Positions 10,822 to 23,418 of a DNA stretch of 64,000 nucleotides are shown one piece after another; position 1 is the first letter of the stretch; every line of letters starts with the position of its first letter. The notes beneath the pieces are model-generated. The model was not told the origin of the DNA and did no database searches. It saw only the letters and a list, made by a program, of their open reading frames with translations. The position numbers and the translations under genes were made by a program. The stretch comes from Warburgia ugandensis (Eukaryota; Streptophyta; Magnoliopsida; Canellales; Canellaceae): NCBI GenBank assembly GCA_035236585.1, contig CP141139.1:35163217-35227216 (forward strand). The letters run 5' to 3'.

Positions 10822-13800
10822 TGTCACACCCATGTCCTAAAGAGTAGATTAAAATGTAAATTGGCACGCTAATCTTCACAAATACGGTGAAACAGGACAA
10901 ACAGTGAAAATTATATGAAAATTCAAGTAATTAAAAAGTAAAAAATCAAGAATATTGAAAATTGATGATGAAAGGTCATTCATTAGACTATGCTCGAAGA
11001 AAGATTTCCAACGACACTAAGAAAGCGTGAAATGGAGATCGAGAACCAAAGATCAAAGAGTTTTACCACTGATGTGAAGGGGGTCCAAATTGATAATGGC
11101 ACCCCTATCCAAACTGCTCTAGGATAGCCAATGAGAGCTGAGTTGACACATGGGAGTCAGACTCACCACACGTGCTCGGTTGCTCCCAGCCCCCCTCCCA
11201 CGCATCTGCAATTGGTAAAGGAGGAAGCAAAAGCCGACAACCCCCTTTTCACTCCTCCTTTCTCGACTATTCTCCCAGTCTCCAGTTCTCCCCCCTCTTC
11301 TGATCAAGCCCCACACGCACACGAACCCAGCAGTTCATGTTTCTCCGGCGAAACAGAACCACAACACCTACAACCCTTCCCCTCTCTCCACTAGATCTCC
11401 TCTCCACCGACGACGTCTTACACCAACAGAGATCGGGTAAGTCCTCTCTTCCACTCTCCTTTTCCCCTTGTTCTTTTCTCCATTTCCTTTCCAAGATTAT
11501 GCTTGTTTTTCAACGAACTACGATAGTGAAAAAAATCATCAAATACAATGAGAGCAATGGAAAGAACAGTATTGGATCAATTATTCAAACCATTCATCCT
11601 ATTCATTAGGTGTTTCTGAGTGAAACCCCTTTGGTTTCATGAAGATCCATCAAGAAACGACACCACAATCTGTAAAAAAAAAAACAGCAACTAGGGTAAG
11701 TTCAAAAAACCATTGAAAAATTTGGCAAAAAATTATAGTTTTAGCAGAAATCGAAATGGAAAAACACTAGAAAACAAAATTTCAGCAAATTTTGAACATC
11801 CCCATGAAGAATTGCTTAAAAACAAGGTCACTTGTGTTGCCGGTGATGACCAAAATCTGGTCACCTTCTCCGGCTATGGCGCCATTTTTCGGCGACCCCT
11901 AAAAAATGTGAAAAATGAAAAAAAAAAATTTGATATGGACAAATCACAGGCGATCTCTTTATCTGCGAAGACGAATCATCAATCAGGAATTGATTGGTCC
12001 ATGAAATTGTGATCGAAAACTTGTTAGTGCGTAAGGAAAAGTTGAGATCTTAGCATCCGACTGTTAAAAATATGATCGAAAGGTAGATCTGGGTAAAATG
12101 TAACTCCAATTACCTGTCAGTAATGAATTATCATAAAAATGACTAACCAATTATGGACAAATTGATGGGAGATCCTATCTGACGGCCCAATACTCGATAA
12201 GCAAAGATCGAAGGTCAGGAAAGGAGATCAGACCATGAATTATGGTTAAAAGCATTGAATTGTAAAATAACTTACCTAAAATGTTGGAAATTGAAACTTC
12301 TAAAGATACGCGCTTGATCTAGACCATCGATGTAAGACCAATGGTACTGATCTAATTAGATAGCAACCAATTAGTGTACAAATTCTCGATTTAGATATAT
12401 GAGCTTAGATCCAAAACATTGTGAATAGAGAGCTAGAAGTGATTATAGAAAATTGCATAGAATTCTGAAATTTACTTAGAACTTGTATTCGTTGCAGAGG
12501 TTTGAGTGCAGTGTAAACGTCGTTGGCGGTTGAATTTTGAGTTGTACCTTGAGAGCAAGTAAGGACCCTAAACCCTTATATTCCTTAAATTCTTGTTGAT
12601 CTATTTACTTGAAATTAACATTATAAATGTGTAGAATGAATATGTTATCACATTGGTTGAATGGATGATAGGAATTGTAATTACTTATTGAAATTGTCAT
12701 ATGATAGTCTAATTTACTATGCTTAACTATTATGATGATGCAAATTGTTATACAATGGTCAATCCCAAGATAGTAAGCCCTCATGGCCACTCGGTAAGCT
12801 ATGCTGACGCCTTCTAAGATGGTAAACCCTGAGGGAAAGGGCTACCTGGTTGATTGCAACTAAGGTGAAGTCGCCCAAGATGGTAAACCCTGAGGAACTG
12901 ACTATCGGTTATTGAGGCTCCTAATATGGTAAACCCTGAGGGAAAAGGCTGCCTAGTTCTTTGGAATCATGGTGAAACTGCCCAAGATGGTAAACCTTGA
13001 GGGAAAGGACTGCCTGGTCTTTTGGGATCACGATAGAGCCGCCCAAGATGGTAAACCCTAAGGGATGAGCTGGCAAATTTGAGTTACCCAAGATGGTAAA
13101 CCCTGAGGGAAAGGGTTGCCTGGTTGATTTTGACTAAGGTGGAGCCCCCCAAGATGGTAAATCTTGAGGGAACCTAACTTTGGTGTCACCCAAGATGATA
13201 AGCCCTATTTAATACTGTTGAGAAAACCATTAAATGAATATGCAGCTTTGTTGGATGTTATGCTTATGGTTTGCATTTTAATTTAGAATGAAGTTCATAA
13301 CTTAGTTACTCATCTATTAAAACAGAAGTGAATATCATGTGGTTGGATATGAATGGGTAATTGATATTGGATGTGCTTGTTTGAGTGCTATGGCTATTGC
13401 TTCATATCTGAATTTAGAATAAACTGCAATTCTATTCTAATACCCATATGTTCTACTTGATAATACATGATAGCTACTTTGTAGATGATCAGTTAAAATG
13501 GAGATGAATGCTCCATGGTTGGGTTTGAATGTGCTTTTGAGCGTAGCTCAACAAGAATGTAGGATATGCATGGGTTTAGTTCTTTTCCCTTATTGGGCTT
13601 CGCAGGCCACCTTATTATTTTGCATGTACCAATCAAGCTGAGAAGAGGAAGGTTGTTAAATGAAATGAAGAAAGCCTGATTGAAGATGTAAAATTTTGTA
13701 TTGTATATATATGCTGACGCCGAGTATGAGTTATATCTTATTTTTTGACAATTAGCCTTATGCATTCTATATGTTTTATTTTGATAAGGCATGTATGAGA

Positions 13801-14174
13801 CTCACTTGAACTCCTAGTTAGCAAGCAAGTGTTAATGTTGTATTATGATAAATAGTATAGAACTGAGTCTTCTTTAACGATTTATAACTGTTATATTGTT
13901 TATCAAGTAAACCGCATTGCATGTGTTAAATGCATAAGTCCTAAAAATAGGGGAGACTTTGCTGAAATTTTGGTAGAACTCAGTAGTTAACAGAGAAGAA
14001 GATTTTATTAGTTAAATGCATAAGTGCATAGGATAAGAGACTTAGCTCCTCAATACTTCTGCTATGATATATTATGAAAAAAAAAAACAAGCAAGGCCAC
14101 ATAGGCCTTGCTCAACACAATCACTATGCTTGATTATGTTAAATCGCGGCCTCGGGGATTGGGGTTGCGATACA
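10822..14174 (+). mobile_element. Solo-LTR-like block of an LTR retroelement (fossil)
   Basis: It starts with TGTCACACCC, ends with GATACA, and is flanked by near-matching 5-bp sequences cacga (10817-10821) and caaga (14175-14179). Inside are a promoter-like stretch, a pyrimidine-rich leader near 11.2-11.5 kb with a splice-donor-like gatcgggtaagt, and a degenerate tandem array (12765-13210). No gag or pol domain was recognised, which fits a solo LTR of about 3.35 kb. The ends are inferred from the terminal TG..CA and imperfect duplication only. Confidence 0.55.
12765..13210 (+). repeat. Degenerate tandem array with aagatggtaaaccctgaggg core
   Basis: About nine imperfect units carry the core cccaagatggtaaaccctga, spaced roughly 40-65 bp apart. 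The spacers (gggaaagggctgcctggtt and variants) are alternately long and short. It lies inside the LTR-like block at 10822-14174. Unequal spacing and diverged spacers argue against a CRISPR array; it looks like an internal LTR repeat. Confidence 0.85.
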
Positions 14175-14860
14175 CAAGAAGTGCATTTTTGTGAAAACTG
14201 CTTTCTTGCTAACCAAACGAGCCCTGAGCTAACTTATGTGTAGTTATAGTGACCATTTCAGTTGTAGTTGATTTTGGTAGAAGCCATCTAGTTTTTTCTC
14301 CTATTTATTGCAGCATGTGTAAATTAGATCAATCCGTCCAAAGGTTCAACATTTCAGTGATCTTCCTCATGTCATAGTTGTAGTTTGCATTACTATGAAC
14401 TCTTATGTCATTCATGGACGTTTAATTTTTCACATATCCAAAAGAATCTTCAAAGTCATCATTGGTAAGTGGTGATCTGATTGTAGAACGTTTCTGCTAG
14501 TGCCTTGTTTCTTTTCATATGGGTAAGATGTGCTTGAATGTGCAAAGCCAAGAAGCTGTCAATAATGGATACTTAATGGGGAATAGTGATTGTTAGAATG
14601 AAAGAGCTTTTGAATTCTTCATTTTTTATTACTTTTTATGAACAAGAAAACATCACATTCTATGTGAGAACATCATTCCTTTGATAAAGGTGCTTCTATA
14701 ACCTACTTCATCAGGTAAAACAGAGACATTAAGTTTCGAGAACTTAAATTTGTGAGTTCACTATCAAGAGGATAAACTTATGAGTTCACTATCCCATATG
14801 CCTACGGGTGTAAATGATCCAGTTCTGGTTCTAAGATTTCTGCTGGTTAGAACAGGATTG
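14175..14860. other. Unassigned AT-rich spacer
   Basis: Sequence between the LTR-like block and the outer Ty3 element. I see no ORF of note, repeat array or RNA gene. Confidence 0.6.
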
Positions 14861-17459
14861 TGTAACACTCCGAGTTTTTATAATATTTTTATATAATAAT
14901 AGTAGTAATAATAATAAATATGGTTAGGATCCCTGAGTTAAAGGTTTCTATTTATTGATAGCTTAAAAACATTCATTAAACCCCCCCCCCTCCTGGGTGT
15001 TATACCACTTCTAAAAGCATCACTACAACAATTACAAGTGTATATGGTCTGGTTTTGTCTGATAAGAAGAAAATGAGTAGACTTAGTCAATCTAGCAACA
15101 ATAACACATATCATGTTATGTCCGCTAGCAATCCTCGAAAGGCCCACAATGAAATCCATGGTAAGGTGGTCCCACTTCTACTCAGGGAGATCCAATGTTT
15201 GAAGCAACGCAGATGGTCGTTGATGCTCTGCCTTAACCTGCTGACAGGTTAAACATCATTTCATGCACTCTCCAACATCCTTCTTCATCCCATTCAATCA
15301 GAAGTGCTGCCTGAGGTCCTGATACATCTTTGTACCTCCAGGATGAATAGTATATTAGGACTGATGTGCCTGCTAAAGTAACTAGGCCTTAAATCATCAT
15401 CTACTAGTATTACCAACCTACCCCTGAACCTGACACCACCGTCCGATCCTCTGGAAAAATTGGCCTTGTATGTCAGATTCTGAGTCTCCACATCCCTGAT
15501 TTGTGCTTGTAGAATCTTGTCAAGAAATTTAGACCGAGTCAACAGGTTAGCAATCATCACTCTCGACTTCCTACTTAAGGCATCTGCAATGACATTAGCT
15601 TTCCCTGGGTGGTTCTATATGATGAAGTCGAACTCCATGAGATATTCCATCTATCTACGCTGCCTCAAGTTCAAATCACTCTGGGTAAAGAAGTACTTTA
15701 GGCTCTTATGATCAGTGAATACTTCAAACTTCTCGCCATATAAATAGTGTCTCCAATACTTCAGTGTAAATACCATTGCTGCTAACTCCAAATCATGAGT
15801 TGGGTAAGTCACCTCATATGTCTTAAGTTGCCTCGACGCATAGGCAATTACCTTCTCATGCTGCATCAACATTGCTCCTAGGCCCTTACCCAAAACATTG
15901 CAATAAACCACACAAGGCCCAAACCTGAGGGTAAGGCCAACACTAATGCAGTAGTAAGCCTCCTCTTGAGCTCCTACAAGCTCTCCTCATATGCATCGGT
16001 CCAAACAAACTTAGCGTCTTTCTTGGTCAAGGTAGTCAAACAAATCAATCCTCAAGAACTCCTCAATGAACCTACGATAATACCCTGCCAAACCAAGGAA
16101 ACTATGTATTTTAATCACTTTGTGGGTCTGTCCCAATGTAACACTGCTTCCACCTTGGCCAGGTATACAGCCACTCCATCCTTTGACACCACGTGGCCTA
16201 AAAACTGCTGCTGCTCTAGCCAAAATTCACATTTACTGAATTACGTGTACAAGGAATGTTGACAAAGTTTGTCTAATATTGTGTGGAAGGTGCTCCCCAT
16301 GTGTCTCATGGCTAGGTGAGTAGACTAGGATGTCGTCAACAAAGACGATCACGAATATCCAAATAAGTTTGGAATACCCGATTCATCAGGTCCATGAACA
16401 CTACCAGTGTGTTGGTCAACCCGAAAGGCATCATTAAAAACTCATAGTAGCCATAGCAACTCCTAAATGGAGTCTTCGAGATATCCTCCTCTTTGATCCT
16501 CAACTAATAGTATCCTGAGCTCAGGTCTATCTTGGAGAACACTTGTACCGATTGGAGTTGATAAAATAAATTATCTATGCGAGGCAAGGAGTATCGGTTC
16601 TTTATAATGATACTATTCAACAACCGATAGTCAATGCATAGCTTCAACGATCCATCCTTTTTCATCACAAAGAGGACTGGCACTCCTCAAGGAGACCCAC
16701 TTGGCTTGATGAAGCCCTTATCAAACAGCTCCTATAACTGTACCTTAAGCTCTCTCAACTCTGCTGGAGCCATCCTGTATGGTGCCTTATAGATAGGCGA
16801 TGTATCTGGCACTAAATTAATGGTAAAGTCAATTTCTCTACTCGGCGATAATCTTGGTAACTCCTCAGGAAAGATATTTGCGAACTCTTGCACAACATCA
16901 ATATCCTCAATCTGAGGCTTCCTACTATCCTCAACTATCACATAAGCAAGAAATGCTCTACACCCTCGTGCATAACACCGTGCCACCCTCATAGCAAAGA
17001 TGATACATGTACTAGCCAAACTTTTTCTACCCTAAAACATAAACACTAGTTGCCCAGGTATATAAAAAACAATTTTCTTCTTACGGCAGTCCACAATAGC
17101 CCAATATATAGCCAACCAATCCATCCCTAATATGATATCATAGTCAACCATATCCAATAGACTGAGGTTTGAGTCCATCCTCACACCCGATATCTCCACT
17201 AGCATCTCTCGAAGATACTCAGTAACCTCTACAGTCTCTCCCACCAATGTCAAAATATCCAACCCAAATGCCAATTTATGAACACATAGATCAAGGCAAG
17301 ATGTAAAAACACAAGAAATAAAAGAATAAGTGGACCCTGTATCAAAGAGGGCCCTGGCATGTCAATCTAAGACTAAAAGAGTACCTTCAACAACCTGATT
17401 CGAGACTTGTTCCTGCCTCGATATGATGGCAAAAACTTGTCCCTACCTATGTGACACAG

Positions 17460-19973
17460 TGTAATGCCCTGACATTCTATAAGAAATGAACTGTGTTAAA
17501 TGTTTTACTTTATTTAAAATAGTAAATGAAGGAATTTTTAATAAAACTTGATACCATTAGATTCTTCTCAAAAAATGGAATCCAACGCCTCAAAGAACGC
17601 CAAAAACGGAGTTTGTATGAAGAAGTTACGGCCGTTTAAAGATTAGGGGCATTTTTGTAATTTAAACTAAAAAACGAAAAAGACAGAAAACGCAGGGGGC
17701 CGTTTTGATAACGACGCCCCGTCTTCTTCTTCCTCTAGAATTCTCCAGAAACCCTGTTTCCAGAGGTTTCTGCCACCGACAACGGCGGCACCGCCATTGG
17801 CAGCACCGCCATAGCAAGGCTATAAAAAGCCCTATTCCCCTCTCTTCAAAACACGATTTTTCCAGTCATTTGGGAGGGGTTTCTGGAAAAAATTGGAAAC
17901 CCAGTTTCCCAGCTGGTTTTTCTAGCCAGAGAACGACGAAGCCGGTTCCAGCTGGCTCTGTTCGAACAAGGCGTCCCAGGTATGCCATGCTTCAAGTGCG
18001 CCTGGGACAGGTTCCAGGCGTACGATAGTGCGTACACTGTCCCTGGTGTGGCCTTCAGGTGCGCGCGCGACATGGGGCATGGGTCCTGGCTCGACCGGGA
18101 TGCACGAGGTGCCCTGGGAGCTGAGACGCGCCATGCTACACCAAAGGTGCATCCATGCGATGCCATCCAGGACGCGCATCATAGCGCATCACTTGAGCAT
18201 GCATGTGCGCGTGCAAAACGCGGTCCCTGGCACGGCCTTTGGGGGCCCACGAACGTGAGGCGGTCGAGGTTCCACCAAGATGCACGGGTGTCCTGGGAAC
18301 TGGGACACGCGGACCTAATGAGACTATAAAGTTAGGATCATAGGATAATTTACAGAGTTAACCATTGAATAGTAGATCCATATTATAGGATCTAGCCTGA
18401 CAATGAATTAGGTAAGGACCCATGGACCCTAAAAGGCAGATCTCACGATCTAATTTCTAAATAGATCGAAATTGATAAGGACTCCTTGTTATCCATTCAT
18501 ATCCAGGAGTTTATAAATTAGACCCAGGGTCGAGTTGAGTGATGAAGGATGCGACTCCAGGAGACTTTGAGGTAGGTGTTCTATCACTACTAGACTTTTT
18601 AAAAGAACCCATGATGTTTTGATGTAGGTGCTCTATCGCTACTAGACTTTTTAAAAGAACCCATGATTGTTTTGAGAATACATGTTTTAAGTTTAAGATA
18701 TATGACTTGTTTAGCATGACTTAATCTTATAAACGAATTCAGCATGACTTAATCTTATAAATGAATTTAGCATGCATATGACAAATACATTATGCACAGA
18801 CATGTTTTGCAAACAATTGCATATATTGCATGATTTTTGAGCATTGAGTTCTTGAAAAATTGCATGTCCTTGAGGGTTACCAAAAGACGCTAGAGTGCCC
18901 AAAAGACGCTGGGTAGGCACTTGTGAGGGCTAGGCAGTTGTGAGGGACCCAAAGAGGACAGGTTTTGAAGAAGAGGTTTTTGCTTGTTTGATTGTATATG
19001 ATTTGGGCTAGTAAGCTCGTGGGCGCTATGCCGAGAGGTCTGGGGTAGCCTCCCAGCCTCTACCACTATTAGGTGGAATGGGTACCACGCCTAAAAAGGC
19101 CATGTCCCTACGTCGACTGCATGTGGTACAGGAGGCTACCACTGGTGTCACAGCACTGGGTCGATGTGTCATATGCCCTGTGGAGGCTATGACAGAGTGT
19201 CCTCAGGTACCCGGGGACCACATGGCAGCGAAGTTGTGGGCATAGTGGGCCCTATGTTTTCGTGGACTTACTTGCATTGCATATGGTATGACATGAGGTT
19301 GGTCGACCATACCATACCATATATCCGTGAGTTGGATTCAGTTGAGCATCTTATGCATATCATTATGTTTATGATATATATATATATATGATACTTTCAA
19401 CTTGGATTATGCAATTCTCTAAGTCGTCAGTATTCCAATTTGACAATGGTTTTTAATATCGATATTGAACATGATTGTTCAAACATGCACATGTTTTAAA
19501 GAGCATATGATTTTAAACGTAACATGCATTGTAAAACTAGTAGTGATAGACGCCTATTGAGTATAGTATATACTCACCCAAATATATAACATTTTTCAGG
19601 ATAGCTCCATTCACGAGTAGAAGACGCCTCAGAAAATGTTAGTGCTACGAGCAAGAAAAATCAAAAGGAGACAATTATACATGTAAGTAGACGCTCTACC
19701 CTTTGGACACGTATTTGTATTTATTTACAGTTGAAATTTGTGGCTGTGGCTTGGATAGACACAGGAAGACATTTATGATTTCTGAAATTTTCAAAAACTA
19801 CTTTGGTTGTTGTGATAGCAAATGACACTCGGGGTTTTCAAAATGAGTTTAAAACAAAAGATTTTCCGCTGCATTGCATTGTTTTCATAAAATGGTTTTC
19901 AAATAGGGATGCATCCCGCCTTAGGAATTAGATATTGCATTTAAAAATGCATGGGAAAACCCGAGTCGTCACA
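17460..19973 (+). repeat. 5' LTR of inner element
   Basis: It begins tgtaatgccctgacattcta and ends ..gtcgtcaca, 2 bp before the primer site. It contains a GC-rich leader-like stretch near 17.94-18.3 kb in an otherwise AT-rich LTR, and a short hairpin at 19558-19576. The sequence matches the 3' LTR along nearly its whole length. Confidence 0.92.
19558..19576 (+). other. LTR hairpin (8-bp stem, 3-nt loop)
   Basis: tgagtata-gta-tatactca, about 400 bp before the LTR end. The 3' LTR has the same stem with loop ata at 25734-25752. Confidence 0.7.
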
Positions 19974-19975
19974 GT

Positions 19976-19987
19976 TGGTATCAGAGC
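19976..19987 (+). promoter_or_regulatory. Primer binding site of inner element
   Basis: tggtatcagagc lies 2 bp after the 5' LTR end. This is the usual initiator Met-tRNA complementary site of plant Ty3 elements. Confidence 0.92.
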
Positions 19988-22900
19988 CCAGGCTTTATCC
20001 TTTCACAGCCAGTCTAGCATGTCCAAGGGTCATAGACAATAGAGAAAATCAAGAAGAAGTAGTATAAATAGAAGTAGTAGAGATGACTACTTCTATTTGA
20101 GGATTACAATATTAATACTCAAGGCATTTCACCATAAACCAATAGGTGAAAAAGGAGATGGGTCTAGCAAATACTTATATATTGGATAGCTTAAATCTTA
20201 TCAATAAGGATTGTTGTGCAGTGGTGCAAATATGAAAACTCATATATGGATCATATTATGATGAGAATAATGAAGGAAGATGTTGGTGAACGTGTTAGTA
20301 GATAATTCTGACCTGTAATAGATCAATCTCACCAAAGATAAGAACATCGAAGAGCCTAGATGGCTATCTTACCATTATAAAGAATATCAGAATATGAGTA
20401 CACTATCACAGGGATATGATATGAGTATGATAGGGATGGAAAAGAAGGACTTGGAGAAGATTTTGATGATAATCTAAGAAGGATGAGAATGCAAGATGAT
20501 ATTAGGAAAGAACTGTGACTCGTACTAGAACACAAAGGTATGGATCCTGAAAGACTTAGCTCAATTTTGGATACCTTAATTGGAGTCTTATGAAAAGTGA
20601 AGTGAATACGAATATGATAAGGAACTGTACTCACTAGAGTTACCAAAGACTTTGACGATAATATTAGGGATGATAGATCTGTGATAATAGATTGATCCTA
20701 ACATGAACTTGTAAGAAAAGTATAGCATGATCAAAACGTTAATGTCATTATTAAGACATTGTATGAATTTTATTGAGACTACAGGCAACTGAGGATTTCA
20801 ATGTTCTTAAGACAGTTTAGAATTTCTGAGAAGCATTCAGTTTATCATATCTGTTAAGTAAAGGAGTAGATGTAGTATCGATTATCTGCAACAAAGCACA
20901 TGAAGACATTGATCTAGGAAGACAAAAGTGAGGATTTTGAAGAAAAGAGAGAAAGAGATAGAGATGTAACTACCAGTATTCAATGAATATTGAATATTCA
21001 AAAGAAGAAGATCATGATTTTATGGAGATACATACAATTCTATCATCTTGAATCCTATAGGAAAGGTAGATCAAACAAATGCAAAAGAATAATACTAGAT
21101 GAATTGGTGATCTTATTGTAAAAGAGTATAAAAGAGAGAAAGCATATGGGGTTTAAGACTTTGAGTAGAGTATCGAATATCAGGAGATTATGTGACAAAG
21201 AAATTTTCGAAGAGGAATGGTGACCAACTAGAAATTAAATTCTACAAATGGTTTGATATCAATTATTACAATTAGATTCTTATCGGATCCATTAGCTTAT
21301 GAGGAACACCAATGAATATAATCCATAAAAAAGGAAAATTTGGTGATATCCCACCTTGCCAATAAAGTATATTGAAAAAGGAATTAAGCCGGGACAGTGA
21401 CTTGTCCATTTAGCAAGAAGGGTACCATCAAGGATTAAATTGAGGTCTTACTATCATAGATTGGAAGACCAAAAATCTTAAGACCATTAATTAGTCATTA
21501 CCTTTAGAGTACTGTTGACTAAATAAAGGTATCCCACCCTAATTAATCAAGTATGTTAGTATCTATGAGTTAGTAGTCAAAGTTATATACTCAGAGGGAT
21601 ATTATAAGTATTTGGACATGAGTTTTACCTAAAAGAAGTTACTTGTTAGATTGAGTCATTTGAGGGTATGAGGTCAGTTGATTAGGCCACATCATGGAGG
21701 AGCTACAAGTACAATAAATACAGTAGCAACTGAGACAGAAGCAAAAATAAGGAGCGATCTCCACCAGGGAGACAGATTTTTCCAAACCTGAATAGATACC
21801 ATGACAAACCATAGAAATCACTATGGGTCTGAAAGATGCTGCTGACTTGGATTGAAAAGAAAGGTAGATAAGTACCGATCACTTTAGAGACCCTTGAGCT
21901 TATGACAAAGATATATCTGGAAAGAGATCAATAGGTAATCAAATAAAGTCTTTCTATATGTCTACGAAAATGTTCCATGCTTACCTGAGTATTTTTCAAA
22001 TTTGATGATTTAACATCTTTAGCATAACTTGATGTAGTAGCCATTGAACGAGAACTACTATTATAAGCTTAGTATGAGGAGGCACTTGAAGGATAAAATT
22101 TAAGGAATTGAGAAAATCACTACTTATGAGGATACCTCCTGACAATACATTTTGCATGGTTGACGATAAAGCCTTGATAAAAGATTGCACAATATATTGA
22201 CATAGGGGATGGAAGGAGAAAAGGTGAGATGGCTAGCACACTATAAGGTGAAGATTTAATGTTATGTTGCCTTTAGACAAATAGTTAGTTGTTATGAACA
22301 TATACCAAGTACGAAAAATCAATTGAAGGATTTTCCTAAGGACTAACCCTACCGGATTGAGTATAGAACTTTTGACTAAAAGGTTACGAAGAAAACCATC
22401 AAGCAAAGAAAGGACAAAGAGGATGATGACAAAGGATTCAACCATGACCTAGTAAGGGTACTCGGTTATGAATAAGAGACTTTTTGCTTTGCATAAATGG
22501 GAACATTATTGAAAATCCTAATGACAAATTGACGTGAATAGTGAGATAGGCCTCTGGACGAGAACATTTGACCCATGATGATGAATCGACCATTAACATT
22601 TGAATAAAATCTTCACGGAGAAAAGCGTTTAATGAATTCAATAATTATGAAACTGGATATAGAGTTAGGACATTTTACTTTTAGTATATGATAAGGTCCT
22701 CGATGGAAGATGCTACTAATTGGCTTTCATGATTTTATTTTGAATGTAACTTTGGTCGAGGAATCAAGTTACATATGGAAAATGATAGACAGTTGAAATT
22801 CGAAGTTAATCAAGGGTTTGGCTGTAGAGCACATGATACCATGTCAGTTATTGAAGTATCTTGGGGACAAATATAAAAGATAAGAAGCAAAGTTAGACAC

Positions 22901-23418
22901 AATAGAAAGAAGGTAATTTTTGGACTCTTACTAATGACATATAACCAACCATAAGAAGGAGATGTGGATGATGAAGAGATCACTAAATGAAAGACAAGAA
23001 GAAAAAGGGATTATCCTATGATATTCAAAATAAAATAGGAGAAATAAGATCATATGATCTCAAAGAAGTATGGAGTAATTTATACATGAATAAAGAAGCA
23101 TGATCCTACGAGGAGACTATCCTATACATGATGAGAAAAGTATAGGCATCTAAGGATTTCCAGATAGATGAATTATAGTTAGAAACCGGTATTGTTAAAC
23201 TGGCACAAATGGGAGTATGCATCAGAGTACGCAGCGAAAGCGACCCTTATAGGTAAGGCCTTGTAGAAGGAACAATAAAAATGATAAATTGAGGTCGAGC
23301 CTAGATTTGATTCCTAAGGGGAGAATGCATTCACCAAGAAGTTATCTAAGAGACAAAATACCTTGAATATGATAATTTATGGAATTTCAAGGACGAAATT
23401 CTTTTAAGGGGGTAATAA
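19988..23418 (+). other. Interior of inner element without recognisable genes
   Basis: AT-rich and purine-rich on the plus strand, with stops in all frames. No aspartic protease, reverse transcriptase, RNase H or integrase motif is recognisable. The last 30 bp or so carry the conserved Ty3 pre-LTR purine-rich sequence. Either it is an ancient derivative or a non-autonomous family. Confidence 0.7.

Noticed and set aside
12765-13210. CRISPR-like array
   Set aside because: Cores are degenerate, spacers are related to each other, and the array lies within an LTR of a plant genome.
14091-14111. Hairpin gcaaggcc/ggccttgc as a further member of the conserved LTR hairpin
   Set aside because: It lies only about 60 bp from the inferred LTR end and lacks the TGAG/CTCA base, so it was left out of that finding.
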